From Bacillota bacterium (GTDB lineage Bacteria > Bacillota > Clostridia > Oscillospirales > Oscillospiraceae): DNA of 35,959 nt. Location: positions 1 to 35,959 of the forward strand of contig JAEXCS010000016.1 in NCBI GenBank assembly GCA_023402075.1. Direction: 5' to 3'. Below are positions 6,948-15,064 of the stretch, piece by piece. The position numbers were made by a program, and so were the translations under genes. The stretch's first letter is position 1. Each line of letters starts with the position of its first letter. The notes beneath the pieces were generated by a model, which saw only the letters and a program-made list of their open reading frames with translations, searched no databases and was not told where the DNA came from.

Positions 6948-7940
6948 ATGGCAACAACAAAAGCCGCAAAGGCGGCATATACCCAGGACCAGGCCAGGAA
7001 ATTTTACGAGACAATGTCCACGATCCGCCATTTTGAGGAGAGTATCAAGCATGACTCTCTGGCCGGCGAGATTCCCGGCTTTGTGCATCTGTATATCGGC
7101 GAGGAGGCCATTGCCACCGGCGTGTGCGCCGCCCTGCGCAACGACGACTCCATTGAGTCCACCCACCGGGGCCATGGACACTGCATCGCCAAGGGCGCCG
7201 ACGTAAACCGGATGATGGCCGAGATCTTTGGCAAGAAGACGGGGCTGTGCGAGGGCCGTGGCGGCTCGATGCACATTGCGGACTTCTCCGTCGGTATGCT
7301 GGGGGCCAACGGTGTCGTGGGCGGCGGGTATAACCTTGCCACCGGCGCGGCACTGGCCAACAAAACAATTTTGAAAAACGACAAGGTTTCCGTGGTGTTC
7401 TTTGGCGACGGGGCTTCCAACCGGGGAACCTTTCACGAAGCCATGAACGTGGCTTCCGCGTGGAAGCTGCCCATCATCTTTGTCAACGAGATGAACTGCT
7501 GGGCCTCCACCACGCCCTATCGCACCACCTGCAACCTTGAAAACATTTCCGACCGCGCGGCGGGCTATCACATCCCTGGCGTGATTGTGGACGGACAGGA
7601 TGTGTTTGCCGTGTATGACGCGGCGGTGGAAGCCGTGGCCCGCGCCCGGAAGGGGGAGGGCCCCACCTTTATCGAGGCAAAAACCTACCGCATTGAGGGC
7701 CATTTCGTGGGCGACCCCGAGATGTACCGCACCAGAGAGGAAACGCAGAAAATCTTCCACGACACCGATCCTCTCCAGATGTTCCGCAAGAAAGCCGAGA
7801 AGATGAAGCTGATGACCGCTGAGGAGTGCGAAGCCGTGGATGCGGACTGCGTGGAGAAAATCAAGGCTGCCAAGAAATTCGCCATGGAGTCTGAATACCC
7901 CGATTCCAGCGAGTTTATGAAGTACGTCTACGTGGACTAA
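6948..7940 (+). CDS. TPP-dependent 2-oxoacid/acetoin dehydrogenase E1, alpha subunit (second copy)
   Basis: A 330-residue E1 alpha, paralogous to the one at 192. It opens the operon E1 alpha-E1 beta-E2-E3. The motifs STHRGHGHCIAKGAD, GRGGSMHIADFSVG and GDGASNRG (153-160) are intact. The usual ENN.Y motif near the Mg site is altered: residues 181-185 read EMNCW, so the second Asn, the likely metal ligand, is kept while the first Asn and the Tyr are changed. This differs from the first copy (ENNQY) and suggests a different pocket. The ATG at 6948 follows AGAAGGGAG. The short N-terminal extension is Ala/Lys-rich (ATTKAAKAAYTQ). The reaction is decarboxylation or cleavage of a 2-oxoacid or acetoin-like compound; the substrate is not determined. 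Confidence 0.93.
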   Translation: MATTKAAKAAYTQDQARKFYETMSTIRHFEESIKHDSLAGEIPGFVHLYIGEEAIATGVCAALRNDDSIESTHRGHGHCIAKGADVNRMMAEIFGKKTGLCEGRGGSMHIADFSVGMLGANGVVGGGYNLATGAALANKTILKNDKVSVVFFGDGASNRGTFHEAMNVASAWKLPIIFVNEMNCWASTTPYRTTCNLENISDRAAGYHIPGVIVDGQDVFAVYDAAVEAVARARKGEGPTFIEAKTYRIEGHFVGDPEMYRTREETQKIFHDTDPLQMFRKKAEKMKLMTAEECEAVDADCVEKIKAAKKFAMESEYPDSSEFMKYVYVD

Positions 7941-7961
7941 GAACTGAGGAGGATGACGACA

Positions 7962-8936
7962 ATGCGTGAATTAACGTTTTCTCAGGCCACTTGCGAAGCA
8001 ATGGCCGAGACTATGGCGAAGGATGACAATATTTTTGTAATGGGCGAGGACCTCGCCCGACAGGGCGGCATTTTCGGTCAGTTCAAGGGCCTGCCGGAGC
8101 AGTTTCCCGGGCGGATTATTGATACCCCTATCTCCGAAACGTTCATCATCGGCGGCGGCGTGGGCGCGGCTCTGGCCGGGGCCCGGCCCGTGGTGGATAT
8201 GCATTTCGCCGATTTCATCGGCGTTGCGATGGACGAGGTGTTTAACCAGATGGCCAAGGCCCGCTATATGTTCGGCGGGCAGGCGAAGGTACCTCTGGTG
8301 CTCCGTGCGCCGGACGGCATGACCTTTCAGGGCGCGGCCCAGCATTCCCAGTGCGTGGAGGCGTGGTTCCCCCATATTCCCGGCATCAGGGTGGTGGCGC
8401 CCTCCAACCCCTATGACGCGAAAATGGTTCTGATCGCCGCAATCGAGAGCGACGATCCCGTCATCTATTTTGAGAACAAGATTCTTTACAAGGAAAAGGG
8501 AAAGCTGCCCGAAATCGCCGACCAGACACCCTACACCATCGGCAAGGCCCGCGTGGAGCGGGAGGGAAGCGATGTAACCATCGTGTCCTACTCCATCGGC
8601 ATGAAAAACGCACGGGGTGCGGCGGACCTTTTGGCCAAGGACGGCGTCAAGGCCGAGGTCATCGACCTCATCACTTTGTCCCCCTGGGACAAGGAGACGG
8701 TGCTGAACTCCGTAAAGAAGACCCACCGGCTGTGCGTGGTCCACGAAGCCGTCAAGCAGGGCGGTTTCGGTGCGGAGATTTCCGCCACCGTGGCTGAGGA
8801 GGCGATGGAATACCTGGATGCGCCCATCCTGCGGTATGGCGCTCCGTTCTGCCCCATTCCGTTCGCTCCTACGCTGGAGAAGATGGTGCGCGTGTATCCG
8901 GAGGACCTGTACAAGGGCATCAAGGGCATGTTTTAA
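7962..8936 (+). CDS. TPP-dependent dehydrogenase E1, beta subunit (second copy)
   Basis: A 324-residue E1 beta with MGEDLARQGGIFGQF, DTPISETFIIGGGVGAAL, the RAPDG...AAQHSQCVEAWFPHIPG segment carrying the catalytic histidine, and the C-terminal AEVIDLITLSPWDKETV and VVHEAVKQGGFGAE blocks. Two in-frame ATGs exist. I prefer 7962 over 7953 because AGGAGG at 7947-7952 touches the first ATG but stands nine bases before the second, and the resulting length and N-terminus match the first-copy beta subunit exactly (324 residues, 'M.LT.S.A'). The gene follows E1 alpha by 21 bases and precedes E2 by 24, so the three are one operon. Confidence 0.94.
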   Translation: MRELTFSQATCEAMAETMAKDDNIFVMGEDLARQGGIFGQFKGLPEQFPGRIIDTPISETFIIGGGVGAALAGARPVVDMHFADFIGVAMDEVFNQMAKARYMFGGQAKVPLVLRAPDGMTFQGAAQHSQCVEAWFPHIPGIRVVAPSNPYDAKMVLIAAIESDDPVIYFENKILYKEKGKLPEIADQTPYTIGKARVEREGSDVTIVSYSIGMKNARGAADLLAKDGVKAEVIDLITLSPWDKETVLNSVKKTHRLCVVHEAVKQGGFGAEISATVAEEAMEYLDAPILRYGAPFCPIPFAPTLEKMVRVYPEDLYKGIKGMF

Positions 8937-8960
8937 TGCCTGATAAAGGAGATTTTCAAG

Positions 8961-10301
8961 ATGGCAACTGAAGTATTGATGCCGAAAATGGGTCTGACCA
9001 TGACCGAGGGCACCATTGAAGCGTGGAAGAAGAAGGAGGGCGACGCCGTTCAGGCGGGCGATATCCTGTTTTCCGTGGCTACGGATAAGCTGACCAACGA
9101 CGTGGAAGCAGATACCAATGGCACGCTGCTGAAAATTCTGTTCGGCGAGGGCGAGACGGTGGAATGCAAAACCGTGATCGCATGGATTGGCGCGCAGGGC
9201 GAGGCAGTTCCCGGCGCACCTGCTGCTTCTGCTGCACCTGCTGCCGCCCCGGTTGCTGCCACACCCGCTGTGGTATCCGCAGCCCCACAGACCGCCGTGC
9301 AGGCTGTGGAACACATTCCCGGCGGATTTGTTCTGGCAACGCCCTACGCCCGGAAACTTGCCAATGAAAAGGGCTATGACCTGTCCCGAATTCCTGCGAC
9401 TGGCCCTAAGGGAACCCTTGTGGCACGGGATGTGGAATCCTTCACCGCAGGCCCAAAGACCAGCCCGATGGCTGCAAAGCTTGCGGCGGAGCTGGGTGTG
9501 GATTTGACAGGCATGAGCGCCGACGGCCGGGTGATGAAGGCCGATGTGCTGGCTGCCGCCGGAAAGGCCGCCGCCGAGACGCGGAGTGTGCCTGCGGGTG
9601 TGCAGGGCAGCAACGACGAAGCGCCCAAAAAGGTGGACCCGCTGCGCCGCAGCATTGCCGCCAATATGACTGCCTCCTGGCTGACCTCACCCCGCGTGAC
9701 CTATACCCGCCCGGTGGACGCCACCGCCATGAAGGACCTGCGCACCAAACTGAAGGATGGGCTGAAGGAGCGGGGAATCAAGCTGACCTACAACCACATT
9801 CTGATGAAGGTGGTGTCCAAAGCGCTGACGGAGTTCCCGGATATCAATTCCAGCTTTGCAGACAATCTGCTGACCCACCACACCCATGTGAACATTGGCC
9901 TCGCTGTGGCCAAGGGAACCGGGCTGATCGTTCCCAACGTAAAAAGTGCCGAGGCCAAGTCTCTTTCTGAAATTGCGCAGGAGACAGAGGGCTTGATTGC
10001 CGCCACGCGGGAAGGGAAGCTCTCCATGGAGGATATGACCGGCGGCACGTTTACCATCTCCTCGCTGGGGCCTTATGGAATCACCAATTTCTCGCCCATT
10101 ATCAACCAGCCGGAGCTGGCGATTCTGGGTGTGTGCGACATGGTGGATACCCCAGTGGTGCGGGATGGGGAAATTGTGATTCGTCCCATGATGAACCTGT
10201 GTCTTACCGCCGACCACCGGGTGGTGGACGGCGTGATGGCATCCAAGTTCCTCCAGCGCATTTGTGAGCTGCTGGAAAATCCGTATATGCTGCTGGTCTG
10301 A
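8961..10301 (+). CDS. Dihydrolipoamide acyltransferase (E2) with two peripheral-subunit-binding domains
   Basis: The 446-residue E2 transfers the acyl group made by E1 to CoA. Domain order: lipoyl domain at 1-79 with the lipoylated lysine at 43 (VATDKLTND); an Ala/Pro linker at about 82-118; a first E1/E3-binding domain at about 125-159 (ATPYARKLANEKGYDLSRI); a second at about 167-200 (SPMAAKLAAELGVDLTGM); and the catalytic core from about 225 with DHRVVDG at 418-424 (His419, Asp423). One binding domain is usual, so the tandem copy is notable and may serve two E1s. The ATG at 8961 follows AAAGGAG. The gene sits between E1 beta and the lipoyl-E3 gene. Its acyl specificity cannot be read from sequence. 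Confidence 0.95.
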   Translation: MATEVLMPKMGLTMTEGTIEAWKKKEGDAVQAGDILFSVATDKLTNDVEADTNGTLLKILFGEGETVECKTVIAWIGAQGEAVPGAPAASAAPAAAPVAATPAVVSAAPQTAVQAVEHIPGGFVLATPYARKLANEKGYDLSRIPATGPKGTLVARDVESFTAGPKTSPMAAKLAAELGVDLTGMSADGRVMKADVLAAAGKAAAETRSVPAGVQGSNDEAPKKVDPLRRSIAANMTASWLTSPRVTYTRPVDATAMKDLRTKLKDGLKERGIKLTYNHILMKVVSKALTEFPDINSSFADNLLTHHTHVNIGLAVAKGTGLIVPNVKSAEAKSLSEIAQETEGLIAATREGKLSMEDMTGGTFTISSLGPYGITNFSPIINQPELAILGVCDMVDTPVVRDGEIVIRPMMNLCLTADHRVVDGVMASKFLQRICELLENPYMLLV

Positions 10302-10302
10302 C

Positions 10303-10336
10303 GAGATCGAGGAGAATCGGGCTTCTCCTCAATCTC
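10303..10336 (+). other. Intra-operon RNA hairpin after E2
   Basis: GAGAT-C-GAGGAGAA (10303-10316) pairs with TTCTCCTC-A-ATCTC (10323-10336) through a 6-base loop, 13 pairs with one mismatch. It begins two bases after the E2 stop and has no T-run, so it is more likely a mRNA 3'-end stabiliser or processing site than a terminator. Confidence 0.6.
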
Positions 10337-10453
10337 CCCATCCGGTCTGTGGACTGGCACGTATGACCAAAGCGGCTGGAAATGCATTCTTGCTGAGTGC
10401 ATGCGTGACAAGGACCATTCAAGTTAGTTCTCCGCTGTGCGGAAAAGCTGTTG

Positions 10454-10479
10454 GGGGGCCTGGCTGAGGCCGGGCCCCC
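10454..10479 (+). other. GC-rich hairpin before the E3 gene
   Basis: GGGGGCCTGGC (10454-10464) and GCCGGGCCCCC (10469-10479) pair through a TGAG loop with a single G-U pair. No T-run follows. With the hairpin at 10303 it brackets a 208-base E2-E3 spacer that contains no credible gene. It may partly attenuate transcription or separate E2 and E3 mRNA levels. Confidence 0.55.
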
Positions 10480-10509
10480 TGCCTGATTGAAGAAAGAAGG
10501 ACATTTATT

Positions 10510-12264
10510 ATGGCAACTGAAGTTCTGATGCCGAAAATGGGCCTGACGATGACCGAGGGCACCATCGAGGAGTGGAAGAAAAAGGAAGGCGACACCGTGA
10601 AAGCGGGGGATATCCTGTACTCCGTGGCCACCGATAAGCTGACCAACGACGTGGAGTGTGACACCAGCGGCACGCTGCTGAAAATTCTGGTGGGTGAGGG
10701 AGAGACGGTGGCCTGCAAGACCGTGGTGGCCTACATCGGCCAGCCCGGCGAAGCCGTGCCCGCCGCAGGCGTAGCGACCGCCGCATCCTCTGCCCCTGCA
10801 GCGGAAACAGCCCCGGCAACCGTGCCCACATCCGCCCCCACGGCAACCGCGCCTGCAAACGGCGCAAGAACCGTTCTGGTGGTGGGCGGTGGTCCCGGCG
10901 GCTATGTTGCCGCCATCCGGGCCGCGCAGCTGGGCGCAAAGGTTACGCTCATCGAGCGGGAGCACTTGGGTGGCACTTGCCTGAATATTGGCTGTATCCC
11001 CACCAAGTGTCTGCTTCACAGTGCGGAGCTGATTTCCCAAATTAAAGAGCAGGGTGCGGAAATTGGCGTAAAGGTAGAGGGAGTTACAGTGGATTTCCCT
11101 CAGGTGATTTCCCACAAAAATGATATCTCCAAAAAACTGACCTCCGGTGTTGCAGGGCTTTTGAAGCTCAACAAGGTGACAAAGCTTGACGGCGAGGCTG
11201 CCTTCACCGCGCCCAAGACCCTGCTGGTGAAAAAATCCGACGGGTCCTCCGAAACCATGACTGCCGATGCCATCATCGTGGCCACTGGCTCCGTCAACTT
11301 TGCACCGCCCATTCCCGGTTTGAAGGAAAATCCCAACTGCATCGACTCCACTGGCGCACTAAGCCTTGAGAAGCTGCCGGAGAGCATGGTGGTGATCGGC
11401 GGCGGCGTGATCGGGCTGGAACTGGCCTGTGCTTACGCTGCATTTGGCACGAAGATCACCGTGGTGGAGGCGCTGGGCCATATGCTGCCCATGCTGGACG
11501 GCGATCTCACCGAAATCGGTGTGGCCCACATGAAGAAGATGGGCATGGAATTCCATTTGGAATGCCCCGTGCAGGCCGTAGAGGTTTCCCCTGTGGGTGC
11601 GAAAGTCGTCTGCAAAAATAAGGCGGGAGAAACCGTCAGCTTCGAGGCGGAGAAGGTTTTGGTGGCCATTGGCCGCCGCGCCAACACCGCATCGTTGAAT
11701 CTGGAAGCCGCCGGGCTGAACAACGACCGGGGCCGCATCGTCGTCAATGAAAAGATGGAAACCAGTGTCCCCGGCGTGTACGCCATCGGCGACTGCGTGC
11801 TGGGCTATGCCCAGCTTGCCCACACCGCTTCCGCCATGGGCGAGGTGGCTGCGGAAAACATCTGCGGTGTGCCTGCGGTGTACGACGAGAAGACCAACCC
11901 CACCTGCGTGTATATGGAGCCGGAGGCCGCCGGTGTGGGCCTTACCGAGGAGCAGTGCAAGGCCAAGGGCATTGCCTACAAGGTAGGAAAATTCCCCATG
12001 AGTGCCAACGGCAAGGCTTTGATTCTCAACGGCGGCGAGGGTTTGGTGAAAATTATTGCCGACGAAAAATACGGCGAGGTTTTGGGTATGCACATCATCG
12101 GGCCACGGGCCACCGACCTTATCGCCGAGGGTGCATTGGCCATTCGGCTGGAGGCCACGGTGGAGGAGCTGATTTCCACAATTCACAGCCACCCCACCGT
12201 CACGGAGACGATGCGCGAGGCGGCGCTGAACGTGGAAAAGCGAGCCATTCATACCAAGAATTAA
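10510..12264 (+). CDS. lpdA: Dihydrolipoamide dehydrogenase (E3) with N-terminal lipoyl domain
   Basis: The 584-residue flavoprotein reoxidises dihydrolipoyl groups with NAD+. Residues 1-79 are a lipoyl domain with Lys43, very close to that of the E2 at 8961 in both protein and DNA, followed by an Ala/Pro/Thr linker to about 118. The E3 part has the FAD-binding VVGGGPGGYVAA (124-135), the redox-active disulfide GGTCLNIGCIPTKC (Cys157, Cys162), the NAD-binding VVIGGGVIGLELA, the second FAD motif VYAIGDC and the C-terminal dyad HPTVTE (His561, Glu566). Plain E3s are about 460-470 residues; the extra domain explains the length and is known from several acetoin and pyruvate systems. AAGAAGGA precedes the ATG. 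A strong terminator follows, ending the operon. Confidence 0.96.
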   Translation: MATEVLMPKMGLTMTEGTIEEWKKKEGDTVKAGDILYSVATDKLTNDVECDTSGTLLKILVGEGETVACKTVVAYIGQPGEAVPAAGVATAASSAPAAETAPATVPTSAPTATAPANGARTVLVVGGGPGGYVAAIRAAQLGAKVTLIEREHLGGTCLNIGCIPTKCLLHSAELISQIKEQGAEIGVKVEGVTVDFPQVISHKNDISKKLTSGVAGLLKLNKVTKLDGEAAFTAPKTLLVKKSDGSSETMTADAIIVATGSVNFAPPIPGLKENPNCIDSTGALSLEKLPESMVVIGGGVIGLELACAYAAFGTKITVVEALGHMLPMLDGDLTEIGVAHMKKMGMEFHLECPVQAVEVSPVGAKVVCKNKAGETVSFEAEKVLVAIGRRANTASLNLEAAGLNNDRGRIVVNEKMETSVPGVYAIGDCVLGYAQLAHTASAMGEVAAENICGVPAVYDEKTNPTCVYMEPEAAGVGLTEEQCKAKGIAYKVGKFPMSANGKALILNGGEGLVKIIADEKYGEVLGMHIIGPRATDLIAEGALAIRLEATVEELISTIHSHPTVTETMREAALNVEKRAIHTKN

Positions 12265-12286
12265 ACGCATATCCCCTCTGAAAATG

Positions 12287-12335
12287 CCGCCGCCCGCCGT
12301 AAAAATACGGCGGGCGGCGGTGGTTTAAATTTTTT
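12287..12335 (+). terminator. Terminator of the second dehydrogenase operon
   Basis: A 15-bp GC-rich stem, arms 12287-12301 and 12306-12320, closes on an AAAA loop and is followed by TTTAAATTTTTT. It ends the E1-E2-E3 transcript and also separates it from the minus-strand gene at 12365. Confidence 0.9.
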
Positions 12336-12364
12336 CGGCCTGGAGCGGGAACGTTAAAGAGCAC

Positions 12365-12826
12365 TTACTTTGGAAATTCGAGACCCGCCTGAAATCCGTT
12401 TGCCCCGGTGACAATTACGTCTCCCGCGGCCGGAAGTCCCTCGCAGAGATACAAATTTACCTGCACACCCTCCGGGTGCTCCGGATAATTCAGAACACTG
12501 TATGTATAGCGGGTGACCTGCTGCCCCTTCAGCTCCGCCAGATCAAAGCCCTGTTCCCTTTGAAGATCGTTGTAGTCTTCGTAATCTTCCGTCAATGGGT
12601 CCGGAATGCGAATTTGCAGAGTGGATACGGGATCGGGTGAAACCTCCCAGCCCAATTCCTTTAAATAGCCGATGCGGGCTTCCTCCGTGTCCAGCCGCAC
12701 GGCGCAGTCCTCCCCCGGACTGCGGAGAATCCCGCCGAGTACCACCAGCACAATTGCCAGCGCGGCAAGCAATACCACTGCCGCAAGCACCCGTTTCTTT
12801 CGCAGATGCGCCGTCCAGATGAACAT
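12365..12826 (-). CDS. DUF4830-type single-span membrane protein
   Basis: A 153-residue protein with a short basic start (MFIWTAHLRKKR), one membrane helix at about residues 13-34 and an extracellular domain. The domain contains IGYLKELGWEVSPDP, PLTEDYEDYNDLQREQGFDL, LKGQQVTRYTYSVLNYP and a GxxxGLEF-like end, which I recognise as the DUF4830 pattern of Clostridia. No lipobox is present. I chose ATG 12826 because the helix begins soon after; a longer frame to 12880 adds a basic stretch and lacks a better ribosome binding site. The site upstream is weak (AAAGGG, 11 bases away). The function is unknown. The gene stands alone, converging on the dehydrogenase operon and diverging from the pseudouridine synthase gene. 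Confidence 0.72.
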   Translation of the reverse strand: MFIWTAHLRKKRVLAAVVLLAALAIVLVVLGGILRSPGEDCAVRLDTEEARIGYLKELGWEVSPDPVSTLQIRIPDPLTEDYEDYNDLQREQGFDLAELKGQQVTRYTYSVLNYPEHPEGVQVNLYLCEGLPAAGDVIVTGANGFQAGLEFPK

Positions 12827-12922
12827 AAACCAACCATCCCTTTCTCCCCGCGCGCCGTAAGCCGCCGCGCGCAAAACCATAACGTTTCGGACAAACTCTC
12901 CAACCCCTCCGTCATTTCCTTA

Positions 12923-12951
12923 TTCCATTCGCCGCCGGGATATGCTAAAAT
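12923..12951 (+). promoter_or_regulatory. Probable promoter of the pseudouridine synthase gene
   Basis: TTCCAT (12923-12928), 17 bases, then TGC-TAAAAT (12943-12951), an extended -10. The -35 is weak, as is common with extended -10 promoters. It lies 34 bases before the GTG start. Confidence 0.5.
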
Positions 12952-12984
12952 TAAGGACAATCGCAAAGAAGAGGAGTGTGAGCC

Positions 12985-13719
12985 GTGGAAATGCAAAGAT
13001 TGGACAAGCTGCTTTCCGGAACGGGAAAATGGTCCCGGCGGGAGGTAAAGCTGCTGGTCAAGCAGGGCCGGGTGTTAGCCGACGGCGCGCCCGCGCCTTC
13101 CCCTGAGACAAAGTACAACCCCGAGACTGCGGTTTTGGCGGTGGACGGAGAGCCTGTTGTGCTGTCCCGGTACACATGGGTGATGCTGAATAAGCCCGCA
13201 GGGGTTCTCTCCGCAACCGAGGACGGGCGGGGCAAAACGGTTTTGGAGCTTCTGCCGCCGGAGATGCAAAGGCTGGGGCTGTTTCCGGTGGGACGGCTGG
13301 ACAAGGATACGGAGGGGCTTCTTCTGCTGACGAACGACGGGCAGACCGCCCACAGACTGCTTTCCCCAAAATATCATGTGGATAAGGTATATTACGCCAG
13401 AACAGCCGGGCGGCTGGAGGAAGCGGACAGATATGCGTTCGAGGCAGGCATCACGCTGGAGGACGGCCTTGTCTGCCTTCCGGCGGGGCTTGAAATTCTG
13501 TCTGTGGGGGATACCAGTGAATGCCTTGTGACCGTGCGGGAGGGGAAATTTCATCAGGTAAAGCGGATGCTGGCGTCCCGGGGGAAGCCTGTGCTGTATC
13601 TTAAACGGCTGTCCATGGGCAAATTGCCTCTGGATACGGCGCTGGAGTCCGGTGGTTTTCGGCTTCTGACGGATGGGGAGCGGCAGATGTTACAAAACGG
13701 TGGAAGAGGAATCGGTTGA
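12985..13719 (+). CDS. rsuA: RsuA/RluB-family pseudouridine synthase
   Basis: A 244-residue rRNA pseudouridine synthase. Residues 3-35 form an S4 RNA-binding domain (QRLDKLLSGTGKWSRREVKL). The catalytic motif GRLDKDTEGLLLLTNDG has the nucleophilic Asp at 106, followed by HRLLSPKYHVDKVYYAR and the C-terminal EGKFHQVKRML. The TNDGQTAHRLLSPKYHV run is closest to RsuA, which modifies U516 of 16S rRNA, though RluB/E/F-type action on 23S rRNA cannot be excluded. The start is GTG 12985, eight bases after GAGGAG; the ATG two codons later has poor spacing. The gene appears to be transcribed alone from its own promoter. Confidence 0.88.
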   Translation: MEMQRLDKLLSGTGKWSRREVKLLVKQGRVLADGAPAPSPETKYNPETAVLAVDGEPVVLSRYTWVMLNKPAGVLSATEDGRGKTVLELLPPEMQRLGLFPVGRLDKDTEGLLLLTNDGQTAHRLLSPKYHVDKVYYARTAGRLEEADRYAFEAGITLEDGLVCLPAGLEILSVGDTSECLVTVREGKFHQVKRMLASRGKPVLYLKRLSMGKLPLDTALESGGFRLLTDGERQMLQNGGRGIG

Positions 13720-13776
13720 AAGCTGAATATCACACAAAAAGCTGTCTAAAATTTTGTTGAAAAAAGAAAAAAAGTC

Positions 13777-13805
13777 TTGCATTTTAACAAAAATGTCGAT
13801 ATAAT
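13777..13805 (+). promoter_or_regulatory. Strong sigma-A promoter of the CdaR-like regulator
   Basis: TTGCAT (13777-13782), a 17-base spacer and a perfect TATAAT (13800-13805). Transcription would begin near 13812. The spacer contains ATTTTAACAAAAA, a 13-mer also found at 6902-6914 before the second E1 alpha gene. The promoter shows that a reading frame start at 13777 is not real. Confidence 0.82.
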
Positions 13806-13863
13806 ATGGGCATTGACAGAATGCACAAAGAAAAACGCAGAATGTGCGCTAGGAGGGCCGGCA

Positions 13864-14955
13864 ATGTCGGGAAGAATTTTTCAGAATGTAGTCCTGCAGC
13901 TCAAGGAGAACGCGGATCGGACGGTGGGCGTGATTGACGGAGAGGGAATCGTCATCGCGTGCAGCGAGCTTTCCATGATCGGACAGCGGTGGGCTGAGTT
14001 TGTCCCCGCGATCAATACCGCGGGGGGGAGCATGGTGGTTTCCTCCGGAAAGACGTTCAAGGCACTGAACGGCTGGGGGGCGCAGTTTGACTATGCCGCG
14101 TTTGCCTTCGGCGACAACGACATCAGCAAGACAGTCTGCGCCCTTGCCGCCGTGGCGCTGAATTCCGCCAAGTCGTATTACGAGGAAAAGCACGACCGTG
14201 GCTCCTTTATCAAAGATATTATTACCGACAACATCATGCTGGGCGACATTTATATGCGTGCCAAGGAGCTGCGGGTTTCCAGCGATGTGGCCCGGGGCGT
14301 GTTTGTAATTCGCTCGCTGAAAAAGACGGAGTCCGTCCCCACCGACGCGATTCAGACGCTGTATCCCGACCGGCAGAACGATTTTGTTCTTTCTGTGGGC
14401 GAGGGAAATGTGGTTTTGATCTGCCAGCTTCCCGAGGGGGCCGGTGTCCGCGAGCTGAACAAGATCGCGGCTTCCATTGAAGAGTCGCTTCAGGTAAGCG
14501 GCGAGCCCGCCGCAGTGGTGGGTATCGGTACCGTGGCGACCCATCTGCGTGATTTGGCCAAGTCCTATAAGGAGGCGCAGATTGCCATTGAGGTGGGCAA
14601 GGTATTTGATACGGAGAAATACGTCATCAATTATGAAAACCTTGGCATTGGACGTCTGATTTATCAGCTTCCCACCACACTGTGCGAGATGTTCCTACAG
14701 GAAGTTTTCAAGAAAAATCCCATCGACGCGCTGGACAAGGAGACACTGTTCACCATTCATAAGTTCTTTGAGAACAACCTCAACGTCTCTGAAACCGCCA
14801 GAAAGCTGTTTGTCCACCGCAACACGCTGGTGTACCGGCTGGAGAAAATCAAAAAGCTCACGGGGCTGGACCTTCGGGAATTTGACGACGCAATCACCTT
14901 CAAGGTGGCGCTGATGGTCAAGAAATACCTGACCTCCCGGGGGATCGACGCCTGA
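13864..14955 (+). CDS. CdaR/PucR-type transcriptional regulator
   Basis: A 363-residue regulator. The N-terminal part (about 1-125; NVVLQLKENADRTVGVIDGEGIVIACSE) resembles the sugar-diacid recognition domain of CdaR. A middle region (about 140-285) follows. The C-terminal 60 residues (FFENNLNVSETARKLFVHRN, then TLVYRLEKIKKLTGLDLREF) are the PucR-type helix-turn-helix, HTH_30. Such regulators respond to small carboxylates and usually activate uptake or catabolic genes. The start is ATG 13864, six bases after AGGAGGG (13851-13857). It has its own strong promoter and terminator. The nearest plausible targets are the TRAP and dehydrogenase operons, but the rsuA-like gene and a DUF4830 gene stand between, so this is inference. 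Confidence 0.84.
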   Translation: MSGRIFQNVVLQLKENADRTVGVIDGEGIVIACSELSMIGQRWAEFVPAINTAGGSMVVSSGKTFKALNGWGAQFDYAAFAFGDNDISKTVCALAAVALNSAKSYYEEKHDRGSFIKDIITDNIMLGDIYMRAKELRVSSDVARGVFVIRSLKKTESVPTDAIQTLYPDRQNDFVLSVGEGNVVLICQLPEGAGVRELNKIAASIEESLQVSGEPAAVVGIGTVATHLRDLAKSYKEAQIAIEVGKVFDTEKYVINYENLGIGRLIYQLPTTLCEMFLQEVFKKNPIDALDKETLFTIHKFFENNLNVSETARKLFVHRNTLVYRLEKIKKLTGLDLREFDDAITFKVALMVKKYLTSRGIDA

Positions 14956-14967
14956 TTAGTACAGGAG

Positions 14968-14998
14968 AAAGAGCGGACGCTTCGTCCGCTCTTTTTTT
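14968..14998 (+). terminator. Terminator of the CdaR-like regulator gene
   Basis: AGAGCGGACG (14970-14979) and CGTCCGCTCT (14983-14992) form a 10-bp stem with a CTT loop, followed by seven T's. It lies 13 bases after the stop codon. Confidence 0.93.
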
Positions 14999-15064
14999 CT
15001 GAGCCAAGGTGCGTTTTACTCGCTGCTCCAGCGGGAAGCACCGACAAATTCAGGAATTTTTGCG

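Noticed and set aside
10358..10465. 34-codon ORF in the E2-E3 spacer
   Set aside because: No ribosome binding site; the frame runs into a strong hairpin and its sequence looks random.
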